64,000 nt of DNA, taken from Cercis canadensis (taxonomy: Eukaryota > Streptophyta > Magnoliopsida > Fabales > Fabaceae). The DNA lies in assembly GCA_003255065.1 (NCBI GenBank), contig QAOA01001508.1:335061-399060 (forward strand), read 5' to 3'. This document shows positions 25,401 to 37,230 of this stretch, piece after piece. The notes under the pieces are model-generated. The model was given only the letters and a program-made list of their open reading frames with translations, was not told the DNA's origin and made no database searches. Every line of letters starts with the position of its first letter. Position 1 is the stretch's first letter. The translations under genes and the position numbers were made by a program.

Positions 25401-25972
25401 TCATTGTCACTTTGCTCTAGTTATTTTAATCAGCCACTTAGATTCTGTATTTTTGTTTGTTAAAGTGAATTATTGCAGCAGAGAATAAAGAAGGCATCTG
25501 ACATTGATCACAAATACTATTATGCCCTACCTCTACAACCCAACCCTAGCTCCGAAACAATCCCAAGGTACAACCCCAAATTAAGGAAGTAAGCTCCTAG
25601 TAACCATTAAATTATAACCTCAAAACAACTATACCAGCTTTTCCGTTCCACTTTATAATAAAGTTAAAGCAGGAATAAAAAGGAATACTGAATAAATGAA
25701 AGAAAGGAAAGTGAAAGTAACATATGCAAAGTTTCTCAGCCCCATCTCTATAAAATACTGAGACCCCAAGACTTTAAGTTTTCTTCAACAGCTAGTAAGA
25801 AAGCAAAACAGAACTCTCAAAGTTTTAGCCAAAGGCTTGTTTGGGTGCACATACAAGGAAATATCACAAAGTGAAGAGAGAAAGTAGAAAGGGAAAAGGA
25901 GATAGAAATTTTTTATTAAGGTTCTTTTCAAGGCATGAATTGAAATCTTGTGCAGGACTCTTAGTGTAGCAA
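22456..25972. other. AT-rich intergenic region upstream of the bHLH gene
   Basis: About 3.5 kb with no gene I can support. A (TC)n microsatellite lies at 24762-24779. The last few hundred bases, with a taaaata box-like stretch near 25752, are probably the bHLH promoter and 5' UTR. Confidence 0.5.
24762..24779 (+). repeat. (CT)n microsatellite
   Basis: Uninterrupted CT dinucleotide run in intergenic DNA; a second similar run (26121-26138) lies at the start of the bHLH first intron. Confidence 0.9.
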
Positions 25973-28754
25973 ATGATGGCTGGAAACCCTAACTGGTGGA
26001 GCATGCATCCACCATCTCTGATCCCTCCCCAGTATGTGCTTGGATCTTCTTCAATTCCTTTCAATTCTTTGACAGAGAACCCAGAGCCCCCTCACTCATG
26101 GAGCCAACTGCTTTTGTAACCTCTCTCTCTCTCTCTCTTCTTTCTTTGTATGTGTGTGTCGAATCATGTTCTTTATTAATATGTTCTACATATATACTTC
26201 TACCCTGTCATTAATATGTCTTTTAAGTGTCAGAAAAACTGTTTGATAGAATGGTGTATGTGGTTTGATAGAGAAACGATGCAGTTTTAAGTGTGTTGGA
26301 ACTTATAGCTGCCTATTATAAGTTCTTTTACGTCTGTCCAAACTTTTCATTTTGAATTTTGAGATTAATATGTTGTTGATTCTCTTTGTTGTCGCAGCGC
26401 CGGATTACCAGGAGAAGAAGAGAGATTGGGGGTCACTCATTTTCAACCAAAGAAGTTGGAAATTTGGGATGACCAAATTGTTCATCCATCCACAAGAGTT
26501 TCCACTCTTGATGTGATAAAGCAAGAGGCTTCCCAAAGTGGCAACTTGTACGGTCATGAGCAGGAAGAATTTCATTCTTCTGGACCAGCTGGGTCTTGGC
26601 CACACCCACACATGGTGCCTGTTTCGTCCCCTAGGTCCTGTGTCACTAGCTTGTGTAGCAATAATATATTGGATTTCGCTTATAACAAGGCAGATCATAA
26701 GAAGCATCAACTACCAGATCATACATCTGAGGTAAGAGAGAGGTTCTTAATTAACTTTTTTTTTTCCTTCATCCCTCCTCAAAATTTTCGCTTTCAAATA
26801 CTAATTAAGTATGTGAATATATATTAATTAATTATTCATCAAATTGATTTTCTTCTCTCTCTTTCTCTTCTGCTCCGGCAGTGTAATAGCACATCTGCTG
26901 CTGGAGTTTGTAAGAAAGCTAGGGTTCAACCATCTTCAAGCCAACCACCTTTGAAGGTGACCCACAAATTAACTATATCCCTTTCCTTTCTCTTTTTCTC
27001 AGTGTGCAAGTTTGTATTTGGGTGTTTTCTTGTGTGTTGTCTTTCTTGATTGTCTGTCTCTCTAAGACTGTAATATTCTTTCTGCTGGTAAATACCCATG
27101 ATATAGTTAAGAGAAAGGAAAGAATATGAATTTAATTATATGTTGATTCCATTTTTATGCAACCTGAATCAGGTGAGAAAGGAGAAGCTAGGAGATAGAA
27201 TAACAGCACTTCATCAGCTAGTTTCCCCATTCGGAAAGGTAATAAGCCAACTACTCCATTATTATGAGACCAACACAATGAACACACACAATATACAAAA
27301 CAAAACCCCATTACAAGGCTTTGCGTTTGATTTTAGGAATCCCCATGAATGGTAGTTCTTTTCCCACCCTTCTTCTATGGATCTAAATGAGTTCTATTTA
27401 CTTCTTTGTTATCTTTTTGCACTGATTGGAATAATATCACTTTTAACGTTAAAGAAAGAAAGAGAAAAATGACATGGGGTGTTGTGGTGTGTTCCCCTTT
27501 TGCAGACTGACACAGCTTCTGTCTTGTTAGAAGCCATTGGATACATCAGATTCCTTCAGGGTCAAATTGAGGTGATGTTTCTCCCACATATTATACTCTG
27601 CAACTGCAAGCAATTCAGAGTCAGTGAGAGTCTGAGAGAGCGTGCAGTTAAAGTTTCAACAATATTGATGTTTCTCTCAAAAACATTCTTTAGTTATGGA
27701 AGTTATAAAATTTTATTCTTTTTTTTCCCTTCTTTGGTTACAGGCACTCAGTTCCCCTTACTTGGGCAATGCATCAAAAAACATGAGGAATCAACAGTCT
27801 GTAAGTACCCATAGTACCAATTCCCCATTTCTCAAAGTATAAACACAAACCCTCTCTCTCACTCACTCACATACACACACGTATGTTTGAGCAGGCCATG
27901 GATGACCTATATTGTATATATATACTAGAGCATATAATTGAAGGGAGTTTTTTTTTTTTTTTTTNTTTTTTTTTTTTTTTGAATAGGTACATGGAGCTGA
28001 AAGGAATTCTGTATTTCCTGAGGACCCCGGTCAGGTATGCTTTATTGGATCCATGAATTCATTAGGATCAAATTAGGAGGCTCTTTGCAATTATTGCAAT
28101 ATTTAATTCATAAAAAAAGGCATTATAAAACAAAACAAGTTTCTCAGTCTCAGCTTTCCAAAACATCCTTTAAAGTGAAAAGCATATAATGTGAGGCTGC
28201 ATAGCTCATTTGAAGTCAAAAAAGGGTTGAGATGGGATTGATATTACTAATACCTTTTTTTTCTATTTTTATTCCCATCTATAGCTGTTGAATGACAATG
28301 GCCTGAAAAGAAAAGAAGCTCTAAACCAGGTTCCATTCTTTTTATACAAAGTTCTCCATGATGAATAGTTTAGTGTTCTCCTTCATTTGACTCATTGTTA
28401 GTTTGGATATTTAATTAGTATCTTCGTAATCATTATTGTCATTACCATCATTGGTATCATTAAAATACAGAAAATGGGTAAAACTTTATGGCATTATGTT
28501 ACAAAAGCTTACATAAATTAATGATGAAGATAATTCTGATGCCATTTCTATTAATTTCTTCATTAGAAAAAAGAAAAAAGGAATAGATTCTTATATATCA
28601 ACCTCATTTGAAAATAATTAACCAGGATGCAGAAGATAAGCCAAAGGACTTGAGGAGTAGAGGGTTGTGCTTGGTGCCTGCGTCTTGCACCCAGCATGTT
28701 GGAAGTGAAAATGGAGCTGATTATTGGGCACCAGCGTATGGCAGCGGATTTTGA
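25973..28754 (+). CDS. bHLH68: bHLH transcription factor, bHLH68-type (320 aa, 9 exons)
   Basis: Exons 25973-26115, 26398-26731, 26882-26956, 27173-27238, 27506-27571, 27744-27800, 27987-28034, 28285-28329 and 28626-28754 join in frame to 320 aa. The N-terminus [15 protein letters not shown] and the SWSQLL...GEEER block are typical of the bHLH68/112/123/133 group. The bHLH lies at about 168-235: [16 protein letters not shown], then helix 1 [22 protein letters not shown], then helix 2 [25 protein letters not shown]. The basic part lacks the His-Glu-Arg E-box contact residues, so this atypical group may bind other motifs. It acts in the nucleus; family members work in root, cell-wall and stress responses. 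Very short internal exons (45-75 nt) are a family trait. A poly(T) with one N (27965) sits in intron 6, just before exon 7. Confidence 0.92.
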
Positions 28755-31700
28755 CTTACATATTTCGTTTATTTGGCTGCAGCATTATATACCATCATGA
28801 GCAGTCAATCTATTGTAATCAAAGGCTGATTGCTCATGATGCTATATGCAATATTCCAGATTTAATTAATGGAGGTATATATATCCATTGTTCATGTGCT
28901 CTTTCTAATCTAATTAGGTTAACTTTTTGAGTTATTATTAATAAGATTTGTGGAAACATCAATTAGTCTGTATTTTAAGCTCTTCTAAATATGCATTTTA
29001 TGTAGTAGCAATTCTTCCTTCTTTTATTATGAAGGATGACTATAATTAATGATAACTTTCTACGTTTATGTCCGATGACCAACTTTCCTTCCTCCCCCAC
29101 CCTCTCTTTCTTCATCAAAAGTTCTTTCTTTATCCAAATGCTTTAAGGATTAATCAAGCGCTCATTAGGATCATTGGTTAATATTGCTTTATTGGGTGCG
29201 AAATCTGTTTCTAGCTTTTTGGTAACAAGATAAACGTCGTTTTTCATGTGCAAGTGAAACAATAATCGTTAACGAAAAGAAACTAGATAAATTCTCAAAA
29301 TTGATTTGATTCACGCACATAAAATTAAAAACATGTTGTTCCATGTAGTTATAGTCATAATATTAAGGTTTTCTATTTTTTTTTTTTCAATTTCGATCTC
29401 CTCATAGTCAAATTAATTTATACTAAGTAGAGGTTCAAAGTCTAAATCTGTGGGGTCAAGAAATTAATCCTTAATTCTTCATTTCATTTCTCGTCTTCTT
29501 AAATTCACAAGTGGAACCTTTTGAAAGTTTCTTTATTGCTTGGTGTTAATGGAGAAGTTGAGATTCAGCATAGATCGCCAAAGGTGGAGCTCTGATGAGT
29601 GCCTCCAATGTTGAGAAAAAAGGAGAGAGAAGAGTGCGTAATGTCTGTATTGAGAAAATGAGTTGCTAACACGTGCTATAATTTATGTATGTGTCTTGGT
29701 GAAATGAATAAGCCTTCTTTGTTGTTAGTGCATGGTAAGTGTGTCTGATAATCAGTTTTAACACTAATTTATACAAAAGAAATGTTGACCTTCATCTCCA
29801 TAGACATTCTTGGAATGTAACTCGTAGGAAGAATTGAATTTTGATAATTTATATGAAAAGGGGGAAAGATGTGGAAGAAAAGAAAGCACACGTCTTTTTC
29901 ATATAACAACTTGGGGAATTTCTCAATGACCAGGTAACGTGATGAGGACTGACCTAAAATTGTTAAGTTTCAAGTTAAAACCAAATACATAAGTATGGTG
30001 CATGGCAGCATGGTATGCATGGCGCTTATGTGTGTTTGATAGAAAGAAGGAACAAAAAGGGAACGTGGAAAACAATAATAGAGCAAGTTTCTTCCACACT
30101 TAGTTAATTTGATGAAAATATCTAGTTATTGGGATAAAATCACCACACACAATATAGTTTAAAAATCATATTACGAATATTTGTATCATTAATTAGTCAA
30201 AATATAATTAACTAATATTTACTACAAACATATACGATTAAAAACTAAAACACATGATTTTTTTTTTTCTACTTAACTTCCCATTTTCTCTTTTATTTTT
30301 CTCCTGATTTTATTACACTTTCTTTTTCTAATTTTGAAATATTCTTGACCAACTAGATTGATGAAGACAAAGGTGGGCAGATAGTCACCTGCAAATTACG
30401 TTAAGTTTTCAATATTGTCAGGCAAAATTGTACGTATACATTTATATGTCATGCATTATAATCATCACCAACATAAAAGCCTGCGTGAATACCTACATAA
30501 CAAACATCTCCATTCTTCACCATCACAGTCAGTTTTATTTTTATGTTTACTTTTGGTTTTAGTTGTTGGAAGGTCTCTGTTATGTACTTGTTCAAATTCT
30601 CTAAATATGAAACATGTTGTTGTTTTCTGTAAAGAAAGAGAACTTTCCCATGTTCCATTGAGTACGATCCTTCAGTAGCAAATAGCAATGGATATTTGTT
30701 TCTAACTGCAAACTAACTTATAAATTAAGAGCAGTGTTAATTAAGTGCACACATTATTTACATTTATATATACATATAATAATATCTAAATTCAATCGAA
30801 TTTATTTAAACAATTCCATTTAACTAATTTAGATTTTTTCTATGCATGCACCTCAAATTGTCTATATATCTGCACCTAAGTGTCCAAACATACAATTTTT
30901 TTAAATTAAAACAAGTCATGGCAGACACTCATGTGGGTGTGGGGGTGGCTGACCCGAATGTGCCTCCATGGACCCCATCCTCATATTTCGCTCACACTCG
31001 AGTGCCCATGGCCCATTTCTCACACGGTCCCCTCCAAAGTGCCAGGTGGTGGTTTCATCATGCTGACGTTAAGTCATGCATCACAAGTAACTATATAATT
31101 TCGATTTTATCATGTTAAAAAAAAAGTTATATTTATTTATTTATTTCCACTTTGAAATGTAAAGGCAATGGGGGTAATGACTGGTGATTACCTTTTTATC
31201 CACTAACAAATTTTTATATATTGATCATGCTTAGAAAAAGTACAAGAATTAGTTAGGTGATTAGTCTGACTCTTAATTTGATTGGAGTAAAGCTTCATAT
31301 AATTTTGAAGAGATGACGTACTCAAATCGAATATTAGTTTATAAATAAATTATTTTAATAAATCAGAAAGAAAAAGTTAAAAGTATGATCGTGATTGTAT
31401 TATTTGTTTGCTAATGTGTGAAAGAAATCTAATTGATTTTTTATTTATATAATTAATCAGATTTTATACAAGCAAAGGAGATCGCGTGTATTAGTGCTCC
31501 CTGAGTTGTCCATATTTTACTTGAAAGAATTTATGTAATATATTTTTAATGGTTTCTACTGTTTGAGTGATCCTTCAGGAAAACAAAAAAAAAAAAAAAA
31601 AAAAAAAAATAGTCTTGAAAGAAAAATTAGTTCTAAGATATACCTATTACCTATACCCTTTTTTTTCATATATGTATAATAAAGGTTTTTTTTTTTTTTA

Positions 31701-31833
31701 ATACACATCGAAAGGAAAAGGGTATGTTCTTAGGCTTGCTTGGTATAATTTTGAATTTTTTCTTACAAAATATTTCATTTGGAATAATACATATATAGTA
31801 ATATAATAGTTTGGATACCATTTCGATCCTTTG
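28755..31833. other. AT-rich intergenic region
   Basis: About 3 kb after the bHLH stop. I see no supported gene. Short frames (for example 30846-31118) have no family signal and no splice context. A long poly(A) lies at about 31580-31609. Confidence 0.5.
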
Positions 31834-32308
31834 TTGTTGAAATGCAACAATTAATACTATAATGTTTGGTCAATGAAATGTTGAGAGGACGCAGGTAAAA
31901 ACTTAGTTAAGTAAATTTTATTAAATTATGATTTTGTCTTAAAGTTTAGATAATTATAAAATTTCCCTCAAAATTATAATAATTACAAAATTACCCCAAA
32001 TAAAACTATAAATCATAAACTCTAAATCATAAAAAAATGAACTCTCAACCTTAAATTTTAAATTCTAAATCTTAAACCAAAAAAAAAAATTAAATGGATT
32101 GGGATTGATTTATAAATAGTGAAAAAAATTTGTGGGTTATTTTGTAATTAGCATAACTTTATTGACAATAATAAAATTTTAACATAATTACGTGTTATAT
32201 TTGTAATAAGCCAAATTAACAATTATACAAATAAACAAAAAATTTGTTGACATCACTCAACCAATCAACAGTTGTCATGTGTCACTATTAATTGTTGCAT
32301 TTCAACAA
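31834..32308. mobile_element. Short TIR element (~475 bp), non-coding
   Basis: The left end ttgttgaaatgcaacaatta (31834) is the perfect inverse of the right end taattgttgcatttcaacaa (to 32308), extending to 23 bases. The inside is AT-rich with no frame. Flanking target duplications are not clear, so class is open. Confidence 0.6.
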
Positions 32309-33345
32309 GAAGTAATATTTTAATCGTTTGCTAATAGTTTAGTGCTTCTATATATTTATTTTATAAAAAAAAATCCCAAAAACAATTGTATTTCTTAGTA
32401 AAGGAAGTGGATTTTCTATTATCACAACTTTTTGCTCAGTCTTTAGTTTGCACCTTACCTATAGATATCATTTCAATAACTTGTGTGTTGCATTTATAAG
32501 AACAAAATAATGTAAAAGAAAAGTACAAGCATGATTAAAAGAATCACTGTAGAATAAGGGTACAAGTTTTAGACTCAATTATTTGTAAAACTGAAAAATA
32601 TATAATATATAGGAGTACGTTGTACAAAGGCATGTACTTGACAACCAAAGGAAAAAACAAAAAAAAAGAAAAAGAAGTTGTCACAAGAGATTCAATCACT
32701 TCAATTGATTTGCAAGTCAAAAAGCAAAATATTCTAGTGTGTCTTACAGAGAATGGGAGAATACACAGAATGGCAATGGTATACAGAAAGTGTAGATGGA
32801 TAATAAGACGAAACAAGAATGATAATAGCCACTGCAAAAGAACAAAGCATGGGTTATGGGTTATGGGTTATGGGTGATTCTATTATTAATGTTACAATTT
32901 TAATAATATACTTTTTGTCCTTACATATATATTTCTTTGGAATTATATATGCAGCTTTAGATTTGTCTTACCATCTGCTTGCAACCCTGAAAAAGAGCCA
33001 AGGGCAATGTTCTCTGGATAACAAGTTATGAGAAGGGAAGGGAAAGAGAAGCTTATGAAATACGTAAAATACTAGTTTCATCATTTATCAACTGAGATAT
33101 AATTAACCTTCAGCTAATTGACCATGAAATTTCCAGTTTTATTTTTTCGCCAAGAAGTTTTGAAAATTATTTTATTTCCATCTTTGACCTCTTTGAATAT
33201 TATGATTGAATTACTAAAGTGGTATTTTCTGTGGGCAATATAGTAAAATCGGTGGAAACGACGACGATTCTCTATGTCCCTGGTTATGTAGCTCAAGGCA
33301 AAGCGGAATCGTTGAGCTTCCAGCATCGTAAGAGAGGAACCAAAA
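32309..33345. other. Intergenic region with a short telomere-like repeat
   Basis: AT-rich DNA with no supported gene; (GGGTTAT)n lies at 32851-32876. The last ~150 bases are probably promoter and 5' UTR of the next gene. Confidence 0.5.
32851..32876 (+). repeat. (GGGTTAT)n short tandem repeat
   Basis: Three full heptamers plus a partial one. It differs from the plant telomere unit GGGTTTA by one position, and is far too short for an interstitial telomere array. Confidence 0.8.
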
Positions 33346-35642
33346 ATGAGTAGGGAAATGGCCAAAACAGCTGCTCTTATTAAGCCTTGTTCCCCTCTCG
33401 TCAAGTTGCCCTCTATCCCTTCACATTTTAAACTCAGACCTTCCCCGTTACTGAAGCTAAATTTGCCCAAGTTGCATTCTTGGTATTATTCTCTTCTCTC
33501 TGCCACTATCCACTCTTTGATTTCTCTATCAAATCTATTTGGGTGCTTACTGGTTTTTGCTAATTTGGGGTCTTTGTTTCAAGTGCCTGTGCAGTGGGCT
33601 AATCTATAGTAAAACCGATAGGTTAAGGCCTTTATCTCTGCGTTCGAATTCTGGGTTTGTAGAATCTGCGCCTTTGGAAATGGCAGAGAATTGGAATCGC
33701 ACAGCTCTTCTTGTAATTGATATGCAGGTATACTCCATTTGCTTGCGATTGTTTCTGTGTCTCTTAGGATTTGCTCAGAGAAATTAAAGGTTCTCTGGAT
33801 TGGGTTTTTGCAGAGAGATTTTATAGAAGATGGGCGCCCCATGCTAGTAAATGGAGGCAAAGCCATCGTCCCAAATGTGATTAAAGCTGTGGAAGTTGCT
33901 AGGCAGCGTGGGATTCTCATAGTATGGGTAATAACAGTTCATTCCCCCTCTCCTCCTTTTGTGTGTGTTCCTTTCTATAGATATTTCTGATAAACTTATC
34001 ATCCCCCATTGTGGGGAAGGTAGATCACGGTTCAATTGTAAACTGATGTGGGAAAAGAAAAAGAAAAAGAAAAATAATGAAATGAAGTTTGAGAATTTAG
34101 TGTTTATGTTGGGAAGATGGGTTTCCTACATAAATAGGGCCTTTGTTAGTGTTTCTTCAACTTATACTCGCGTGGGCTACTTTAAAAGCAAATATGAATA
34201 AGTAGACTTAGCATTTTTATGTATTATTTGTCTAATCAAGAACATAGTTTGTGATTTTCAATTGGAGTGTCTCTTGAAAAATTGATAGGTTGTCCGTGAA
34301 CATGATCCCTTTGGAAGAGACGTTGAACTCTTTCGCCGGCATCTATATCCAGCGGGGAAAGCTGGTCCGACAAGTAAGGGAAGTATAGGTGCAGAATTAG
34401 TTGATGGTCTCGTAATTAGAGAAGGGGATTATAAGCTGGTGAAGACAAGGTTTAGTGCATTCTTTGCTACACACCTTGATTCATTTCTTAAGGGAGCAGG
34501 GATTAATAGTCTGGTGATTACTGGTGAGCATAAGTTCTGATCCACGAAAGTTCAAAATAAATTTATTTGTAGAGTTTCCTGTTTACAGCTTTCAACTACT
34601 TGAATCTCTGTTTCTAGGAGTTCAAACTCCAAATTGCATCAGGCAGACTGTCTATGACGCTGTGGCCTTGGATTATCTACCTGTAACTGTTATTCTTGAT
34701 GCCACAGCTGCTGCCTCACCTGAGATTCATGCTGGTATGTATTTTTTCAATTTATTGACGAAATATAACTGTTGCATTCAGTATGAATTAGAGCAATTAT
34801 GTAAGAAGGTGACCTTCTTGGTAATAGACAGTTTAGGCATTACATTGTACACTGTTTATTCGATTTTATCTAATGATTCATGAAGTTGAATGATTTTGAT
34901 ATCTATCTAAAACCTGTGGTTAAGATGATTATTATGGTAGTACAAAGCATGGTTGTTGTGCTCCGTTTGCAAATACCTACTTATGGTTCAATATCTATGG
35001 ACGTGTACCTAGATTAAATCAAGAAATTTTATGCACTCATTTGTCCAAGTCTTCCCATATGGTTCTGATTAAATATCTTTATTCTGCAACTTGTTGGGGT
35101 TAGTTTGGTTGGTGTATGGTTTATAAAGTTTGTGTTTGTTCCCTTTTCCTAGTTTTACTAGTCAGACACCTATTATTAGGAAACTGTATCTGATCAAGAG
35201 AAGAAATACCAAATGTAGTTGAGCAGCCCCATTTCTAAGATCGCAAACTGTTTGAAATCTAAGATATTGATTTCTTGAGAGGACTTGAATTATCTATGAA
35301 AATAGTTTCTATACACGAGGAAATTGTAAGATGAAAGTGAATTGTAAAATATTTCCTGTGCACTTGAAGAGTTTATAAAAGTAGTATTCGAAGAAAATTT
35401 TTCTCTAGTTATATCCTTTCCCTCCCCTCCCCTTGCAGCCATATTCTTAAATTCTAGTTGTCCTCGGGGCATTTGAGATTTGCTTTAGTTTTTTTCCCTT
35501 TCCCTTGATTTTCTATGACCAAATTTATGTCAGTATATGGAATTTGTGACTAACATGGGTGGTGTCAGCCAATCTTTTTGACATGAAAAATATTGGAGTT
35601 GCAACCCCAACATTACAAGAATGGAGCGAGTCCAAAGATTGA
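33346..35642 (+). CDS. Isochorismatase-family (nicotinamidase-like) protein with probable plastid transit peptide (260 aa, 6 exons)
   Basis: Exons 33346-33482, 33622-33727, 33814-33927, 34289-34523, 34618-34734 and 35569-35642 join in frame to 260 aa. The catalytic core begins at Met66 (33680): ALLVIDMQRDF (Asp), LVKTRFSAFF (Lys) and GVQTPNCIRQT (Cys) supply the three residues expected of a cysteine-hydrolase triad. The closest plant protein I know is At3g16190, named a probable inactive nicotinamidase. The 65 residues before Met66 come from exon 1 and a 139-nt intron with matching phase; they are rich in Lys, Arg, Ser, Pro and Leu, like a transit peptide. The first exon is my inference; a 195-aa protein starting at 33680 is the conservative alternative. 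It is followed 2.5 kb later by the NPF gene, as in Arabidopsis. Confidence 0.85.
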
Positions 35643-36062
35643 TCTATGTTTGCACCTTGCTGGTGATCCATGATTCCAAGCTTTATGGTGTTGATGTGTT
35701 TGGCATGTTAAACTGTAAAATGAAGTGAAAGCCATGTATGATGTAATTCCCTTATTGTACTATGTAATGCATTACCTTGTTGCTATTTGCTCATTTTAGT
35801 ACTTCTTCCATGTTGCCTTGATCAGCACACCATTAGAGATGACATAAACTATAAAAAGCAATTTTTCTCTCCATATTTGTTGCTAGAAATTATTTTGCGA
35901 AATATATTTGTACATGTTATTATATATTCTCTTAATCCATGTTGACTAGAGCCAATGGATCACTAATCTAGAAAGGCAGTTATGATGCCCTTCATCCTAG
36001 GAGCCCGGCCTTGAAGATAGAAAATGGGCTTACCTAGGGCTTTTAAAATAAAATTATGACAA
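35643..36062. other. 3' flank of the nicotinamidase-like gene
   Basis: Untranslated and intergenic DNA; nothing else seen. Confidence 0.5.
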
Positions 36063-36250
36063 AATAAAAAGGGTTTAATTATGTTCGGAATCTTTATAGT
36101 TTGAGCAAACATTTAAGTAGGTCCCTATAGTTTATTTCTCTCTAAATAGGCCCTTATATTTTCATTTGGATATAAATAAACTCCAGCCGTTAGTCTTAAT
36201 TTTAACACCATTAGTAAATAGTTGATGTGTTAAACATTATGCACATTTGG
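36063..36250 (+). repeat. Left terminal inverted repeat of the MULE-like element
   Basis: Pairs with 37048-37230 in inverse orientation over roughly 185 bases with scattered mismatches and small gaps. Confidence 0.7.
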
Positions 36251-36346
36251 TGAAAACATAAGCCTAGTTGGCACCTTCTTTTGACCACTTGAGAACCTTC
36301 AAGCGAATGAAAAATTCAGAATGACTAAAACTTCCTTCAATATTAA

Positions 36347-36668
36347 TTATGTCTTGGCTAACCGAAATTGAGCGTTGAAAGGAGTTTCAGTTTCCTCGGA
36401 TTCATTAAACAAGGGACTTTGCCTTTCTTCTTGATTTCCATTGTGAGATGGGCTTACGCTCAAAACCCCATTAGTTTCCAAGACAAGCCATGAAAATGAA
36501 AATGAAGGGTCAAATAGGGGATTAAGATTAAAAGTAGAAGGACTTTGCAGCAGGAAATCAGATCCCTCTGTTGTGGTTTTAGAAAAGTTCATCCATGTAG
36601 TCGAAATCCATGGACGACTCAGGTGGGGCTTCCACCATGGTACCAGGCGACACAGCACCATCTCCCAT
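36347..36668 (-). pseudogene. Captured N-terminal fragment of a NIN-like protein (NLP2/4-type) gene, frameshifted
   Basis: On the minus strand an ATG at 36668 opens MGDGAVSPGTMVEAPPESS then MDFDYMDELF, typical of the start of NLP2/NLP4-group nitrate-response factors, before a stop at 36579-36581. A second frame continues at once with TTEGSDFLLQSPSTFNLNPL, then DPSFSFSW, LETNG and SPSHNGNQEERQSPLF, again NLP-like, to a stop at 36347. Family members have an EGCWLET-type block between the two parts, so a small deletion with frameshift has joined them. No RWP-RK or PB1 domain follows; only the first-exon region is present. It lies wholly inside the long-TIR element, so it is a captured fragment, not a gene in place. 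Confidence 0.65.
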
Positions 36669-37047
36669 GATGGTGCTTCTTCTTTTTTTCAAAACCACAC
36701 TTCCCCTAAGATGCAGAAATTTCAGGTCCTAAACAGATCCAATTTGGGTGGTTTGCCAAAAGGGGGAAGCTTTAAGCAGTTATAGTCGTCAGTCTTGGAA
36801 TCTTGCCCTGTCCAAAGTTGTTAAGATCATCAGCAAGGGTATCGAAAGAACAACATGTGTGACACGAAAATTATCAATACCAAATGCCAAGGGAAAATAT
36901 CATAGGAACAAAGTACGACACCATGATTAGATTAGGTCATTCCTTTTTCTCCTACAAATTGGATGCAAGTCAAAGTACCAGAGCAGAGCTGAATCATTCA
37001 CAAATTACAAACAAAATGAAATCCTGATTCCTTTCTTCTGTCTTGGC

Positions 37048-37230
37048 CAATTGTGTAAAATGTTTGACACGTCAATTACCCATTAACAATATTAAAACTT
37101 AGACTAATGGCAGGAATTTAATTTTATCCAAATGAATGTATAAGAACTTATTTAGAGAGAAACAAACAATAAAGACTTACTTAAAATTTTAAAACTATAG
37201 GGACCCATAGCATAATTAAACCATTTTTAT
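37048..37230 (-). repeat. Right terminal inverted repeat of the MULE-like element
   Basis: Inverse partner of 36063-36250. Confidence 0.7.

Larger units (their letters stand above)
36063..37230. mobile_element. Long-TIR, MULE-like element carrying a gene fragment (Pack-MULE candidate)
   Basis: About 185 bases at the left (36063-36250) and right (37048-37230) are imperfect inverted repeats: the left begins aaataaaaagggtttaatta and the right reads aaataaaaatggtttaatta on the other strand, with further shared blocks such as tttctctctaaata and ttcatttggata. Between them is unrelated, less AT-rich sequence that holds a broken 5' coding piece of a NIN-like protein gene. Long TIRs around a host gene fragment are typical of Pack-MULEs. 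I could not find a 9-bp target duplication, so the Mutator assignment is inference. Confidence 0.7.

Noticed and set aside
30846..31118. 90-aa frame with MADTHVGVGVADPNVPPWTPSSY
   Set aside because: No recognised family, no splice partners and no nearby exons; too short and isolated to call a gene.
32851..32876. Interstitial telomere repeat
   Set aside because: The unit is GGGTTAT, not GGGTTTA, and there are fewer than four copies.
33539..33787. 82-aa frame running into the nicotinamidase-like start
   Set aside because: Its start lies inside the proposed first intron; only the part from 33622 onward is kept as exon 2.
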